From assembly GCA_011033025.1 (NCBI GenBank), contig WFMF01000528.1, positions 51,450 to 115,449 on the forward strand: DNA of 64,000 nucleotides. Direction: 5' to 3'. This document shows positions 23,305 to 33,266 of this stretch, one piece after another. The stretch's first letter is position 1, and every line of letters begins with the position of its first letter. Below the pieces are notes generated by a model, which searched no databases, was not told where the DNA came from, and saw only the letters and a list, made by a program, of their open reading frames with translations. The position numbers and the translations under genes are program-made. This stretch comes from Beroe forskalii. Lineage: Eukaryota; Ctenophora; Nuda; Beroida; Beroidae.

Positions 23305-23795
23305 GGGGTTTTGTCAAATCAGCCTGAGGTATTCCGAAAAAAAGTTTCATAAAATTTCATTTATTTCAATCTGAGTGATTCATTTCACAATGGTAATATG
23401 GTTTGGTACAGTGAACAAAACCTTATTTTTTGAAAAATTTTGTCCGTTTAGGATTTTGGGGTGGAATATCACCCTTTTGTCCAATCAGCCTGAGGTATTC
23501 CGAAAAAAGTTTCATAAAATTTCAATCTGAGTGATTCATTTCACAATGGTAATATGGTTTGGTACAGTGAACAAAACCTTATTTTGAAAAATTTTGTCCG
23601 TTTAGGATTTTGGAGTGGAATATCACCCCTTTGTCCAATCAGCCTGAGGTATTCCGAAAAAAGTTTCATAAAATTTCAATCTGAGTGATTCATTTCACAA
23701 TGGTAATATGGTTTGGTACGGTGAACAAAACCCTATTTTTGAAAAATTTTGTCCGTTTAGGATTTTGGGGTGGAATATCACCCCTTTGTCCAATA
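23305..23795. repeat. Tandem repeat, about 154 bp unit, three copies
   Basis: Each unit begins CCAATCAGCCTGAGGTATTCC and includes TTCATTTCACAATGGTAATA and TTTGTCCGTTTAGGATTTTG. Starts are at about 23315, 23481 and 23635; the first is longer by a short duplicated ATTTATTTC. Confidence 0.87.
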
Positions 23796-24394
23796 TGAAG
23801 TATGAACTTTCAAATGATTTTTGTTGTTTCCATTGTGCGAATGACGTGACGATCTATACCAATGAATCAATGATATCATTACTCAGCTGTTTTTTGCAGC
23901 TTTTATTAATCAAATACTGTTATCTCTTAATTTTGTCGAGCGAATCCGTCAGACGATGATGATTTGAAAGTGAATTTGCAAATTAAACAAGCTAAAATAA
24001 AGTTCATAGGTAGGTACAAATGGAAATTTGAGTACCGGTGTTGTGTAAAAATATGTGTCAACACATCATATTTGAATTTTGAGTATGATGGAAAGAAAAT
24101 ATGAGAATATGAAACCATTCTCAATTTCTCCAGTTCCCAGTTGAGTTCACCAACTCCTGAACAGATCAACTAGCTCTCTCTCCCCTCCTGCGTGTACGCG
24201 ATTGCATTAATAATACAATTATTTAATCAACGGTTTACACAATTCAGAAACGGTAGGTAGCGTTTTTGAAACGCTTTGGCATCATCACATTGGACCGTTT
24301 TTCTTGGCCACCAATGATGACTTGCCGTTTTTGGTACCGTTTTTGGTGGCGTTTCAGAAACGGCACCAAAAACGGACCAGGAACAACGGCCTTA

Positions 24395-25493
24395 TACATT
24401 ATTGCACTTTCGAACAACTTATTTGCATGAGCATTTTAATTGCAAAATGCACTATCATTAGTTATTGCACGATGAGCAGAAATGATGCCAAAACAAACAA
24501 TCAAATCGGTCATGCACTGTTACAAATTATTGCACGCTTATAAGTACCCTCAAAATTGGCTAATACCCGTACAAGGTTATTAACACTACCTTTAATGATA
24601 CTGATAATCGAAACACACGTCATAGGAGGCAATGAGTTGCTATAACAATGACAAAACATATGCACTCATTACCTTACTGTTCACTACATGTTCAATGTTC
24701 AGGGCAATGTTCAGTGCAATGTTCAGTGCAATGTACTATGTTCAGGGCAATGTTCAGGCATTGTTCAATGTTCAGGGCATTGTTCAATGTTCAGGCATTG
24801 TTCAATGTGCAGGGCAATGTTCAGTGTTCAGGGCAATGTTCAGGCATTGTTCAATGTTCAGTGCAATGTTCAGGGCAATGTTCAGGCATTGTTCAATGTT
24901 CAGTGCAATGTTCAATGTTCAGTGCATTGTTTAACGTTCAGGGCAATGTTTAACGTTCAGTGCAATGTTCATGGCATCCGGCAGCAGGTAAAGCTGCTAT
25001 TATCCCTATTTATAGAGAGTGTTTGTCCTACTGTAGACTAAACACTGCATTCTAATTGCAGTACGGTGGATGCACACAACTGCGTATTAATGAGGGATGT
25101 CAAGTGGTATTGTTCATTTATCATGAGCCGGTCAGCTTTGTTAAAGGTTAAAGAGATGATTGTGTGCGGTGTATGCTGTTAATGTCCATTAAGATTAGTA
25201 AAGCTAAGGCAGCACAGAGGGTTATTCCATTATAGCCTTACGAGCAACGTGGAACGTGAGTTATACTTCAGGTCTTTGGTAACCTTTTTCTCATAGACTC
25301 TAACGTGCATTCCACTTTTCAAATAATTGTTGCTTCTCTAATGCTAAACTCCAGTTTCTTTAGTAGATTCAAAACATTCCAGGCTTTATTTTTGTTTCTT
25401 ATGGCTCTTTCAATGATCTATTTACAGGTTGCAATATAATTAATATCAATATTATTTGTAACATTTTGAAGTGGAACTCATCTGACATAACAT
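24395..25493. other. Intergenic after the nested insertion
   Basis: 24395-24567 is the end of the split element. 24690-24975 is a minisatellite. The rest has no recognised exon. Confidence 0.35.
24690..24975. repeat. Minisatellite of ATGTTCAGGGCA-type units
   Basis: More than 20 copies of a 10-13 base unit (ATGTTCAGGGCA, ATGTTCAGTGCA, TTGTTCAATGTTCA) in irregular higher-order arrangement. The three overlapping open frames (FRAMFRHCSMF, NVQCSGQ) are products of the repeat. Confidence 0.88.
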
Positions 25494-25670
25494 TCAATTT
25501 CTCAAAATTATTGACCATAGTTCATTCACAGACATATCATCAACTTCATCAGGATCTAAGTTCCAGGATATTTCATGTGACCATTGTAGGATCTCCTCAG
25601 AGGTTACTTTAGACCAACATCTTCTTAGGAAAAAAGGCAAGGCTACAGCTAACAAAAGTACCAGATTCAT
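25494..25670 (-). CDS. Possible 58-residue single-pass membrane microprotein
   Basis: The frame begins MNLVLLLAVALPFFLRRCWS and ends in DPDEVDDMSVNELWSIILRN. It has a clear hydrophobic segment (residues 2-15), a basic stop-transfer RR, and an acidic soluble tail, a layout typical of small membrane or mitochondrial proteins. I do not recognise a family. No splice signals or neighbours support it, so it may be chance; the composition is more protein-like than other short frames nearby. Confidence 0.28.
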   Translation of the reverse strand: MNLVLLLAVALPFFLRRCWSKVTSEEILQWSHEISWNLDPDEVDDMSVNELWSIILRN

Positions 25671-25740
25671 TATGGAACTCACAAACTCACAATGAAATTA
25701 TAAAAAGTTAAACAGCTTTACCATGAGCATGCATAAAACA

Positions 25741-25816
25741 TTTCTTCTCACTTTCACTATAACCATACATACATAATATGTATGGTTATAGTTATGTGGG
25801 TGAAAGTGAGAAGAAA
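25741..25816. repeat. Imperfect hairpin, about 32 bp arms
   Basis: TTTCTTCTCACTTTCA and TGAAAGTGAGAAGAAA are the outer arms, TATAACCATACATA and TATGTATGGTTATA the inner arms, with a GTTATGTGGG bulge on the right side. Confidence 0.75.
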
Positions 25817-26131
25817 TTTGTTACTATATCATAGAAATAGTGCTACCTAACTAAGTTGCATCTTAGTTGTTATTATATATATTGTCGTAGGATGTTACCC
25901 TACCCTCGCGCGCGCGGCGCAACCTTCCACATTTGGACGTCACTTTGCGCCTTCCGCGCCAACAACAAGTCAGAAGAAAGGGACGGACATCGCCCGTCGA
26001 TATATATTGCAAAACATTTGTGAATAAATTCCATTCAAAACATAAATAAATCTTTCTCATTCAAGACATCAATCTGCAATCTGTGAATAAACATGATTTG
26101 TTAATGCAATTTTGAAAAAAAATATGGGGCA

Positions 26132-26195
26132 GGCTTGCCAGACGTTGCCTGCACCTGCTTCGCGCGCGCAGGGGCCAGGCAACGTCTGGCAAGCC
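26132..26195. repeat. Perfect 20 bp inverted repeat, GC-rich
   Basis: GGCTTGCCAGACGTTGCCTG (26132-26151) and CAGGCAACGTCTGGCAAGCC (26176-26195), with a 24-base loop rich in CGCG. Confidence 0.85.
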
Positions 26196-26311
26196 CTAAC
26201 CAGGACGGCAGGACTTTCTTAAGCCCGCATAGGACCCTGGTTACGCGCACGGAGTGCGCGGCGCGGCAAGCGTTAAACCAATAAACCATCAACACCCCTA
26301 GTTAGGGGGAA

Positions 26312-26459
26312 CCCGCATAGGTGTGTGCACGCGCCGCGCGCTTCCCCTGAGGAAGTGCGCCGCGGCCGCGCGCGACGATAACAGGGATATACGTGTTTAG
26401 CAGTGTTAAAACGGATACCCCTGTGTGGCTCGCGCGGCGCGTACACGCACCTATGCGGG
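26312..26459. repeat. Inverted repeat, about 29 bp arms, GC-rich
   Basis: CCCGCATAGGTG...GCACGCGCCGCGCG on the left pairs with CGCGCGGCGCGTACACGCACC TATGCGGG-type sequence on the right. A third copy of AGCCCGCATAGG at about 26220 suggests a composite element. Confidence 0.7.
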
Positions 26460-27559
26460 CTAAGGAATGTTTAGCAAGGCAAGATTATTCCATGGTTCCC
26501 TTAACCAGGGGCGTCGCTTCGTCACGAAACTCATGTCTTATTGTCTTAATTGAATGATCTGTCAAAAATTAATTGCAAATTCAACAAAATTCAAGGGAAA
26601 AATCACAGTATTGCACATGCACTGTTGTTTGGGATGTTCTTTTCAAATGATGGATCTTTCGGATCAATCCATGTGCTCAGTGCATGCAAATGTTGAGTGG
26701 TAATTTAAGTGTTAACGTTTTAAATTCTGATAATGGTTTTCAAACTTGATTACATTTTACTTTATTTGGGAATTTCAATGGCCATTGTGCTTCAGCTTTT
26801 TCCCTGTTTGCTTGTGTTCCTGCAAATAGATGGTGTGTAACCATCAGTTAGTTAAATTGTAGATAGATAGATAGATAGTTGACGGAAGGCTTACTAAAGC
26901 CCCCGTAGTGCCCCCAACACACAGGATTGGAGGACATATATGCCCGACCATACCCTTCCGGAAACATTGGCCGACATGGTTCCTTGGTGGTATGCGAGCA
27001 GTAATCATATTTAGTACTCCAGTGAGTACGTCTCTGCATTAGCATAGCTCTAGTGCAGAGATATGATTGTGATGATTGCAGTCGGCCCTGTCTCGTGAAA
27101 CCAGGTAGGACATGGGGTCTCTATAACTAGACTGGATCCTGTGTTCTGGTAGTTCCACATGCTGCAACAATGCCCTCAAAAAGTTAGTGCTGCACACAGG
27201 TTCTCCATTGGCTAGTGCCTATGCACAGCCGTACAGGGAGGCCTGCACACTGCACAGGGGGGTATATATTAAGTTAAATTGTATTGCTTTGTATATATAA
27301 CTTTAGTGAATGATTATCCAGCAAAACATTTAATGTATATTAAGTGTAACCATGCCGTTTAATAAAACAATAAATAAAAACAATAAAATTTATATTTTGT
27401 AGCACATTATACCAATAATTGACCATAAATTTCTCTTAATCTTAGAACAATCAAGGTTCAGATTAGATAATCAATAGGCATATTATGAACATAGTATTAG
27501 ATTATTAATCAATTAATTTGTTTCTCCTGGTCATTATAATCAATTGCTCCCCAACTAGT

Positions 27560-30500
27560 ATGAAAAAACATAGAACCAGAGTTTTTGCTACATATAGCAA
27601 GCGCAAGCAATTCAATCGAATTGTTACAGACACCTGGTTGGAGATTGAAAACACTGTATACTGCAATGAGATACCTAAATCATCAAAACAATTGACCTCC
27701 ACGTATGTGTATATCATCATAAATTAACAGTTTTATATCATGTTGATAGAATTCACATGGGCTGTATTCTATTTCATCATTGCTGTAAACTTTTGGCAAA
27801 GAGGCCATTATAAAAACATACATTTCTGCTCGAAAGGCATCAAATGTTTGATTTAAAACAAATATTCATATATCAGATCGAAGTTCTTTGCTGCTATCAG
27901 GAAATGATATGTTCTATTGTCTGAGTTCCGCTATCAGGAAATGTTATGTTCTATTGAAATATTTGGCAAAAGTTATAGAAATCAAACCATTTCAGTCCCA
28001 TAGAGAAACCCATTATACCAAAACCACTCACCAAAGACATGAAGCCATTGAATTTACTACAAAGTGGTGCACTTGACACTCCTTACAATGGTGAAAATCA
28101 TATCCTCCAGGTAAATTTAAGTCATGGCTTCTTGTTGTTAGATAATTATAGAGTACACTTAACTACTAAAGGTTTAAACATGGTCTGAATGGCAACTGTT
28201 TACTGTAATCATTTGTTTAAGGGGGCCAGGGGGATCTGAGATCAATGTTCAGTTTTTAGATGTTACTGATAGAGCAGAATGCCAGCTACCAGGTTTTTAC
28301 CCCATGAAAAATATTGGCATTGTGTTCTATCAGAAACAAAAGAAATAACCAATAAGAAATAACCAATAAGTTTATAATGAAAGCTCTAGCACAAAATGAC
28401 TCAGTCACTGCTCTTTTGTATCAAATAGAGTCGTATCCTAAGAGTCATTATTACTATCAAATAACAGATGTCAAGAAATACATTCAATGGCTGATGTACA
28501 GAAGACAACAGTCAAATAATCCACAAAGATCATTCACTGTCCCTAAATCTACCCATAATATGCCACTTATCAATATTCCAGTAAATGCTCTGTACTATGA
28601 TGAGGAAAAAATTTTCAATTACAGATGTCATATATGGGACATACATGTTAAAGGAAATATGGACCTGATAGTAAAGAAAGACCCCTACTCACTAGAACCT
28701 CATACTGAAGTTATTGATAAAGCAAGAGATATTGTTTCTATGTGTAATCACTTCAAGTATCCTATTCTGTCTCGAAGTTGTTCAAGATACTTCACTACCA
28801 ATATCCTGGATTTCATTCATGGACATTGTTTAAGGTTCCAGGACTTTTCTTTCTCTGTACTTAAGTACGACAAATCAATTCACATCCCAATTTGCTTAGA
28901 ATGTGGGTCCCTTCCTGACTCATTGTTTCACAAACTTTTTGAATGTACAATTTATGACCATAATGTAACAGAATTGAGATCAAAACTTATTGATTTACAG
29001 TCCTGGGGAGTAAACTTTCACTTAAAACTGATTTTTAGTGATAATATGGAAGTTAAGAATGGTTTTAATTCACTAGTACAGCTTATATGTGCTCAATCGT
29101 CATTTGATGATAATTTTCTTTGTATTGAAGAAAGCAATATTTCCTGATTCTTATAAGGGTTTTCTCTGGAGTTAGCATAATTGTTTTATGATATAATCAA
29201 ATTAGTTATATAAAATTCTTGGCAATGAGATTAAATTTTATTTATTTCTGCTGAAATTCTGTTGCTTTAAAAGGGGCACATTGATTGTGCTTAACTGCTT
29301 AGGTATAAGTGCTTTGTGCTAGATTAAGTATTTGGTTTCTAGTCCTTTTATTGTAACCCTTGATTCTGTACATTGGGCTCACATATAGGAGCGTATTAGA
29401 TTAATTAATTAATTAATTATCAGAAACATCAAAAAGCCGGAAATTGACCTTGGAACCCCCCTCCTTAGGGCTGACTTTTATGATTCATATATCAAACTCC
29501 ACAGGATTTTGCACATCCAAGAGCAATCTGTGGGAAACGTGCTTGCCGGAGATCTCCCACTTCTCCTAAACAGAAAGTCAGCAGTCCTCTATCTCCTCAA
29601 GCAGTTCATTCTATCTTTCCCACAAGTCATTCAACCAATGTAAGTATAAATAACTAATAATGATTTCTTAGTGCAGTCATCTGATCTGAAGGTGATAGAT
29701 TCAGCAATGAATTCCAATCAGAATGGCTATTTGGTTGAGATTTAGAATATGCTTTCTGAAATTAGATGGACATATTCTTGACACTTTTTCAAATCGTTTG
29801 GTGCTTTGGTGGGGATTAGTCAAATTTTCCAATTTCAGGGGCAAGGTAACAAAAAGGGGTGGTGTATTTGAAAATTCAGGAGCTAATTTTCGAAGGGGAG
29901 TTAGAAATGTCAATTTATAATTGAATTGAATATAATGATAATCTTTAACAGGACTCACAGCTGGATCTTTTTGCCTCTCCAAAGTTGGAGAGACAGGCAT
30001 CACCTCCAGTTAAGTCTCCTGAAGTAATGGACCAAGCTGATTTTGTTTACCAAACACCTGCTTTAGCCATTTCTGATCAGCTCTCTCTGCCACTGGATGC
30101 TGTGTTACCCAATTTAGTTTCACCTACACCTGATAATATGATAGGATCTTGCTTGGATCAAAGTAATCCTGATATTTCAAGGACAGAAAATATTCCTGCT
30201 ATAGATACTTGTGAGGAATCACAGCATAAAAATGGGAAAGATGAATTACTACCAGGGGTTTCACCATCCCATAAATCAGAGTTACTTGATGAAGACCCTG
30301 CTCACTTATCTATGGACATGAGTAAAATGTCTGTACAAGAAGGCAAGGTTTCTGTGCTAGAAATATCTGAAGGTGATGGTGATAAATCAATCACAGAGAT
30401 GTCCATAGAAGAGTAAGATTTTTAACTAATAATTTGCCATTTTTATAGTAATTCATGAATGATTATCATTTACAGTTTCTCATGGAATTCTTGAGAATTA

Positions 30501-32730
30501 TAACACCTCGAAAACTCATAACTTGTTACCCACATTCTTCAATTTCAATATCAATCAGAATTTTTTGTTCTCACTTCATTTTAGGACAGATTTTTTTCAA
30601 TTTCAACTATAGGGAATACATTTTTCTTCAATGCAATCCTAGTTTTCATCTCACAGCTATAACTTGATCAGGTGTATCAGTACACAGAAAGTAGCTGTTT
30701 TGGACAGGCATCTGATGTTAACACAAGCTATGCCATCACTGAAAAAGTTGCTGTCTCAATGCAGTAGGGTTAAGGACCTTGAAACTATGGTAGAAGATGA
30801 GTAAGTTTACACTTCAAATATATTATGAAATATCAGTACATTATATGATTTATTTATTAGAATGTGAGGGGATACACAATTGTGGACACAAAGCCCCAAT
30901 ATTAGAATATTGGACCAATAGCTTGACAATTTTCAAATCCTTAGAACCTGCATCAAAAAGATAGGAGAAGGAACATTTGGTGAAGTTTTCATGGGTAGAG
31001 ATACCGTGTACAAGGTAGTTCCAGTTGGTGGTCATGTGGAGATAAATGATGCCGAACAAACAAGCTATGAAAACGCCTTCCAAGAGATTGTTGTCAGCCG
31101 GAAACTCTCCGATCTGGCAGGTGATGAGGTTTGTCCTACTCAGTGCAGCTGAACAGTTATTTAGTTGTTTCTAAAGAGTATAAATAGTAAATACCAGTTG
31201 CATTTGACTAGACTAGTTTGCCTGTTGCCTGAATAATATTTAATATTAAAACTCCCAATATCGTGTTTTATCACCTCATCACTAGACATAAACACACAAA
31301 TGAAGTTGTTCTCAGGTTCAGATGGGAAAGGCGTTTTGTCAACTGAAAGATGTTGTCATATGTGGAGGAAAGTATCCCAAAGTGCTATTAGATGCTTGGG
31401 ATGATTTCGAGGGGACTGAAAATGAGCGCCCAGGTAATATAATATACCTATTGATTTATGTTTTTTTTTATATTTGTCGGCTTCATTTTGAATGGATTTC
31501 ATTTTGATTTGGCTAATTGGCTTTTCACTCTTCTTGAATGCTCTACCGGCTGCTTTTCGTTGTAAAGAAATGATTCAAAAAACTAAAATGTCGTGTAAGA
31601 CTATATGAACAAACTTCCATCATGACTTTTTGACAGATCAGTTACCTGAGGACCAGTTATATGTTGTCCTTCAAGCACGGTACAGTGGCATCCAGCTGGA
31701 AGATCACTGCAGTCAACACAAGCTGACTCCAGACCAGGCTCATTCGATTGTCCGGCAGATCTGCTGTAGTTTAGCAGCTGCGGAACAGGTGATTGCATCT
31801 TGTCATCAATTATTGAATGCCTGTAAAAATGCCTGTAAAATCAGTTTAAATCAGACCGTTAATTTGTCTTAAACGTGTTGATATATTATCTGCTATTTTC
31901 CTGAACTGACTTTTCGTTGAGACAAATTTTTGAAATGAATCATTTTTACACAATTCTCGTTTTCAGAAGTACCAGTTTGAGCACCGTGACCTTCACTGGG
32001 GTAATGTGTTGATATCGAACACGACCATGACACACGTTGACTTCACTCAGGACGGAAAGAATTTCATCCTGAAATCCCACGGGCTCTTGGCCACCATAAT
32101 AGACTTTACCTTCTCCAGGCTTGAAACTGGTAAGTTAGAATCATGCTCTCTTCTAAATATCGTGTGAAAAATGTGAGGGATTTAAATGTGAAATACGGTA
32201 AAGTATTTTTAAATTCTATCCTCATTTAAGTTAATTTCATTTCTATTGCCACTTTGCTTCCAGAGGGATGTCTTAACTTCGTGGACCTTGAGCAAGAACA
32301 ATGGCTATTCGAGGGAGATGCCAAAGTGGACATTCAGTACCGAGTGTATAGGGATATGAGAGCTGCTTGCAGGAAAAACTGGGCTAAATTTACACCAAGG
32401 GTAATTACTGTTTTTACTACTGCTATGATTTTTTACCTTTTTTCATGGGCTATTTGAAATGTCCCTTTTTGTAGTGAATTGTATGCATTGTTAATTCGTT
32501 TGTGATGATCTATCATTTGGTATAATGTATGGTCAATAGACAGCTGAAAATTTGATATTTCATCAATTTGATTATTGGCTCCACTTCAGACTAATGTTCT
32601 CTGGATGCTCTACTTGATTGATAAGATGAATGTGAAAATAAAGTCACAAAAGCTGAGGAGGTTGAAACAATCACTGCAGAGCTGTAAAAGTGCATCTTTA
32701 GCTCTACCAGTCATCTTTAGGTCTCTGTGA
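27560..32730 (+). CDS. HASPIN: Haspin (histone H3 Thr3 kinase)
   Basis: Eleven exons join in frame: 27560-27702, 27996-28110, 29505-29639, 29952-30412, 30672-30800, 30945-31128, 31322-31433, 31637-31788, 31967-32129, 32264-32400 and 32590-32730, giving 623 residues. The start MKKHRTRVFATYSKRKQF is a short basic N-terminus. Residues 50-320 are low-complexity. The kinase domain begins with glycine loop IGEGTFGEVF (about 332-341), then a lysine in VYKVV, catalytic HRDLHWGN (about 483-490) and DFT (about 523-525), the haspin-specific replacement of DFG (DYT in human). LLDAWDDF and DIQYRVYRDMR also match haspin. Haspin phosphorylates histone H3 Thr3 in mitosis to recruit the chromosomal passenger complex. 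Exon 7 has two usable acceptors six bases apart (31315 and 31321). Intron 2 carries a LINE remnant. Confidence 0.95.
28377..29430 (+). mobile_element. 5'-truncated non-LTR retrotransposon (LINE) remnant
   Basis: A 256-residue open frame (28377-29147) ends in a region with CLECGSLPDSLFHKLFECTI, a C-x2-C-x8-H-x4-C zinc knuckle as found at the C-terminus of LINE ORF2 proteins. The protein part with reverse transcriptase is missing. About 250 bases of 3' sequence follow, ending in a TTAATTAATTAATTAATTAA-like tract (about 29400-29420), a usual LINE tail. It lies in haspin intron 2 in the sense direction. The frame has no stop, so the insertion may be young; the LINE clade cannot be told from this. 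Confidence 0.6.
29700..29905. repeat. Dispersed repeat, also in an Argonaute intron
   Basis: Words such as GTGCTTTGGTGGGG, TCAAATTTTCC, AATTTCAGGGGC and ATTTGAAAATTCAGG occur in the same order as at about 51900-52000. It is an old interspersed repeat in haspin intron 3. Confidence 0.6.
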
Positions 32731-33266
32731 AAATCATGTTTAATTTGTTGTTAAATCATTTCTTGCAACTTTTTTTTATTAATGTTTGTTTTTTTGGATT
32801 GCCAAATATATTATGAAGCTAAGATTTCTTTTTCTTTGGATTCAAAATGTCGTCAATGATGAAATTGTTTGTATGAATTTAAATCAAGACCATAGTGAGA
32901 AGAATACTGTTTTAAGAAAATGTATATAAATCGTACATTGTATTTAAAGGTAATCTGCAATGATTGTAATTTTTTCTTATGCTTGTTTCTGTTCATTTCA
33001 CCAATCTCTTTTTAACCGGCATTTCAGTGTTTCCCTATGATTTAGTATTTTAAGAAAATTTGATTGTTCAGTTAACATTCACTTTCATAAGAAACTCTTA
33101 AAAATTGTTTTTGAGAGACTTTGAAAAAACTAAGTGTAATTAAAAATTGATTCATTTTCTTGGAAATTTTTATTGTATATTCTAGCGTAGTTAAAATTTA
33201 ATACTAGAAAATTCCTTTAGGATTGTTATAGTACATGGTTTCTAACCAATTACTGACTTGCTTAGA
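32731..33266. other. Intergenic between haspin and CEP131
   Basis: AT-rich. CTAAC followed by a short tract and TTGCTTAG ends at 33265, so a 5' UTR intron acceptor may directly precede the CEP131 start. Confidence 0.4.

Larger units (their letters stand above)
19949..24394. mobile_element. 4.4 kb insertion with inverted ends, non-autonomous
   Basis: The ends are TAAGGCCGTTGTTCCTGGTC and its exact reverse complement, continuing as CCGTTTTTGG/CCAAAAACGG for about 30 bp, with the symmetrical TATA at the boundary (TA or TATA target duplication). Subterminal DNA on both sides is rich in CCGTTTTTNG words. No transposase frame was found. The inside is almost all secondary repeats (listed separately). 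It interrupts the older element that spans 18508-24567. The TA target is what Tc1/mariner-type elements use; the class is not proven. Confidence 0.7.
18508..24567 (-). mobile_element. E-box/octamer repeat element, second copy, split by a later insertion
   Basis: The left part (18508-19948) and right part (24395-24567) together equal the element at 54110-55751. It starts with the foldback module containing GAGGCGAAGCCGAG palindromes, then two ATTTGCAT-containing units and the 1.1 kb core with CACGTG motifs. It ends with GTACCCTCAAAATTGGC followed by TAA. The middle is a separate 4.4 kb insertion. The two parts rejoin within one ATTTGCAT unit. Confidence 0.82.
25817..27559. other. Intergenic with GC-rich foldbacks, upstream of haspin
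   Basis: 26100-26470 is strikingly GC-rich against AT-rich surroundings and holds two inverted repeats (next entries). A short GATA tract lies at about 26860. From 26880 to 27400 no exon was identified, although the composition is mixed. The haspin promoter should lie at the right end. Confidence 0.4.

Noticed and set aside
24632..25041. Three overlapping cysteine-rich open frames
   Set aside because: They are translations of an ATGTTCAGGGCA minisatellite in three frames.
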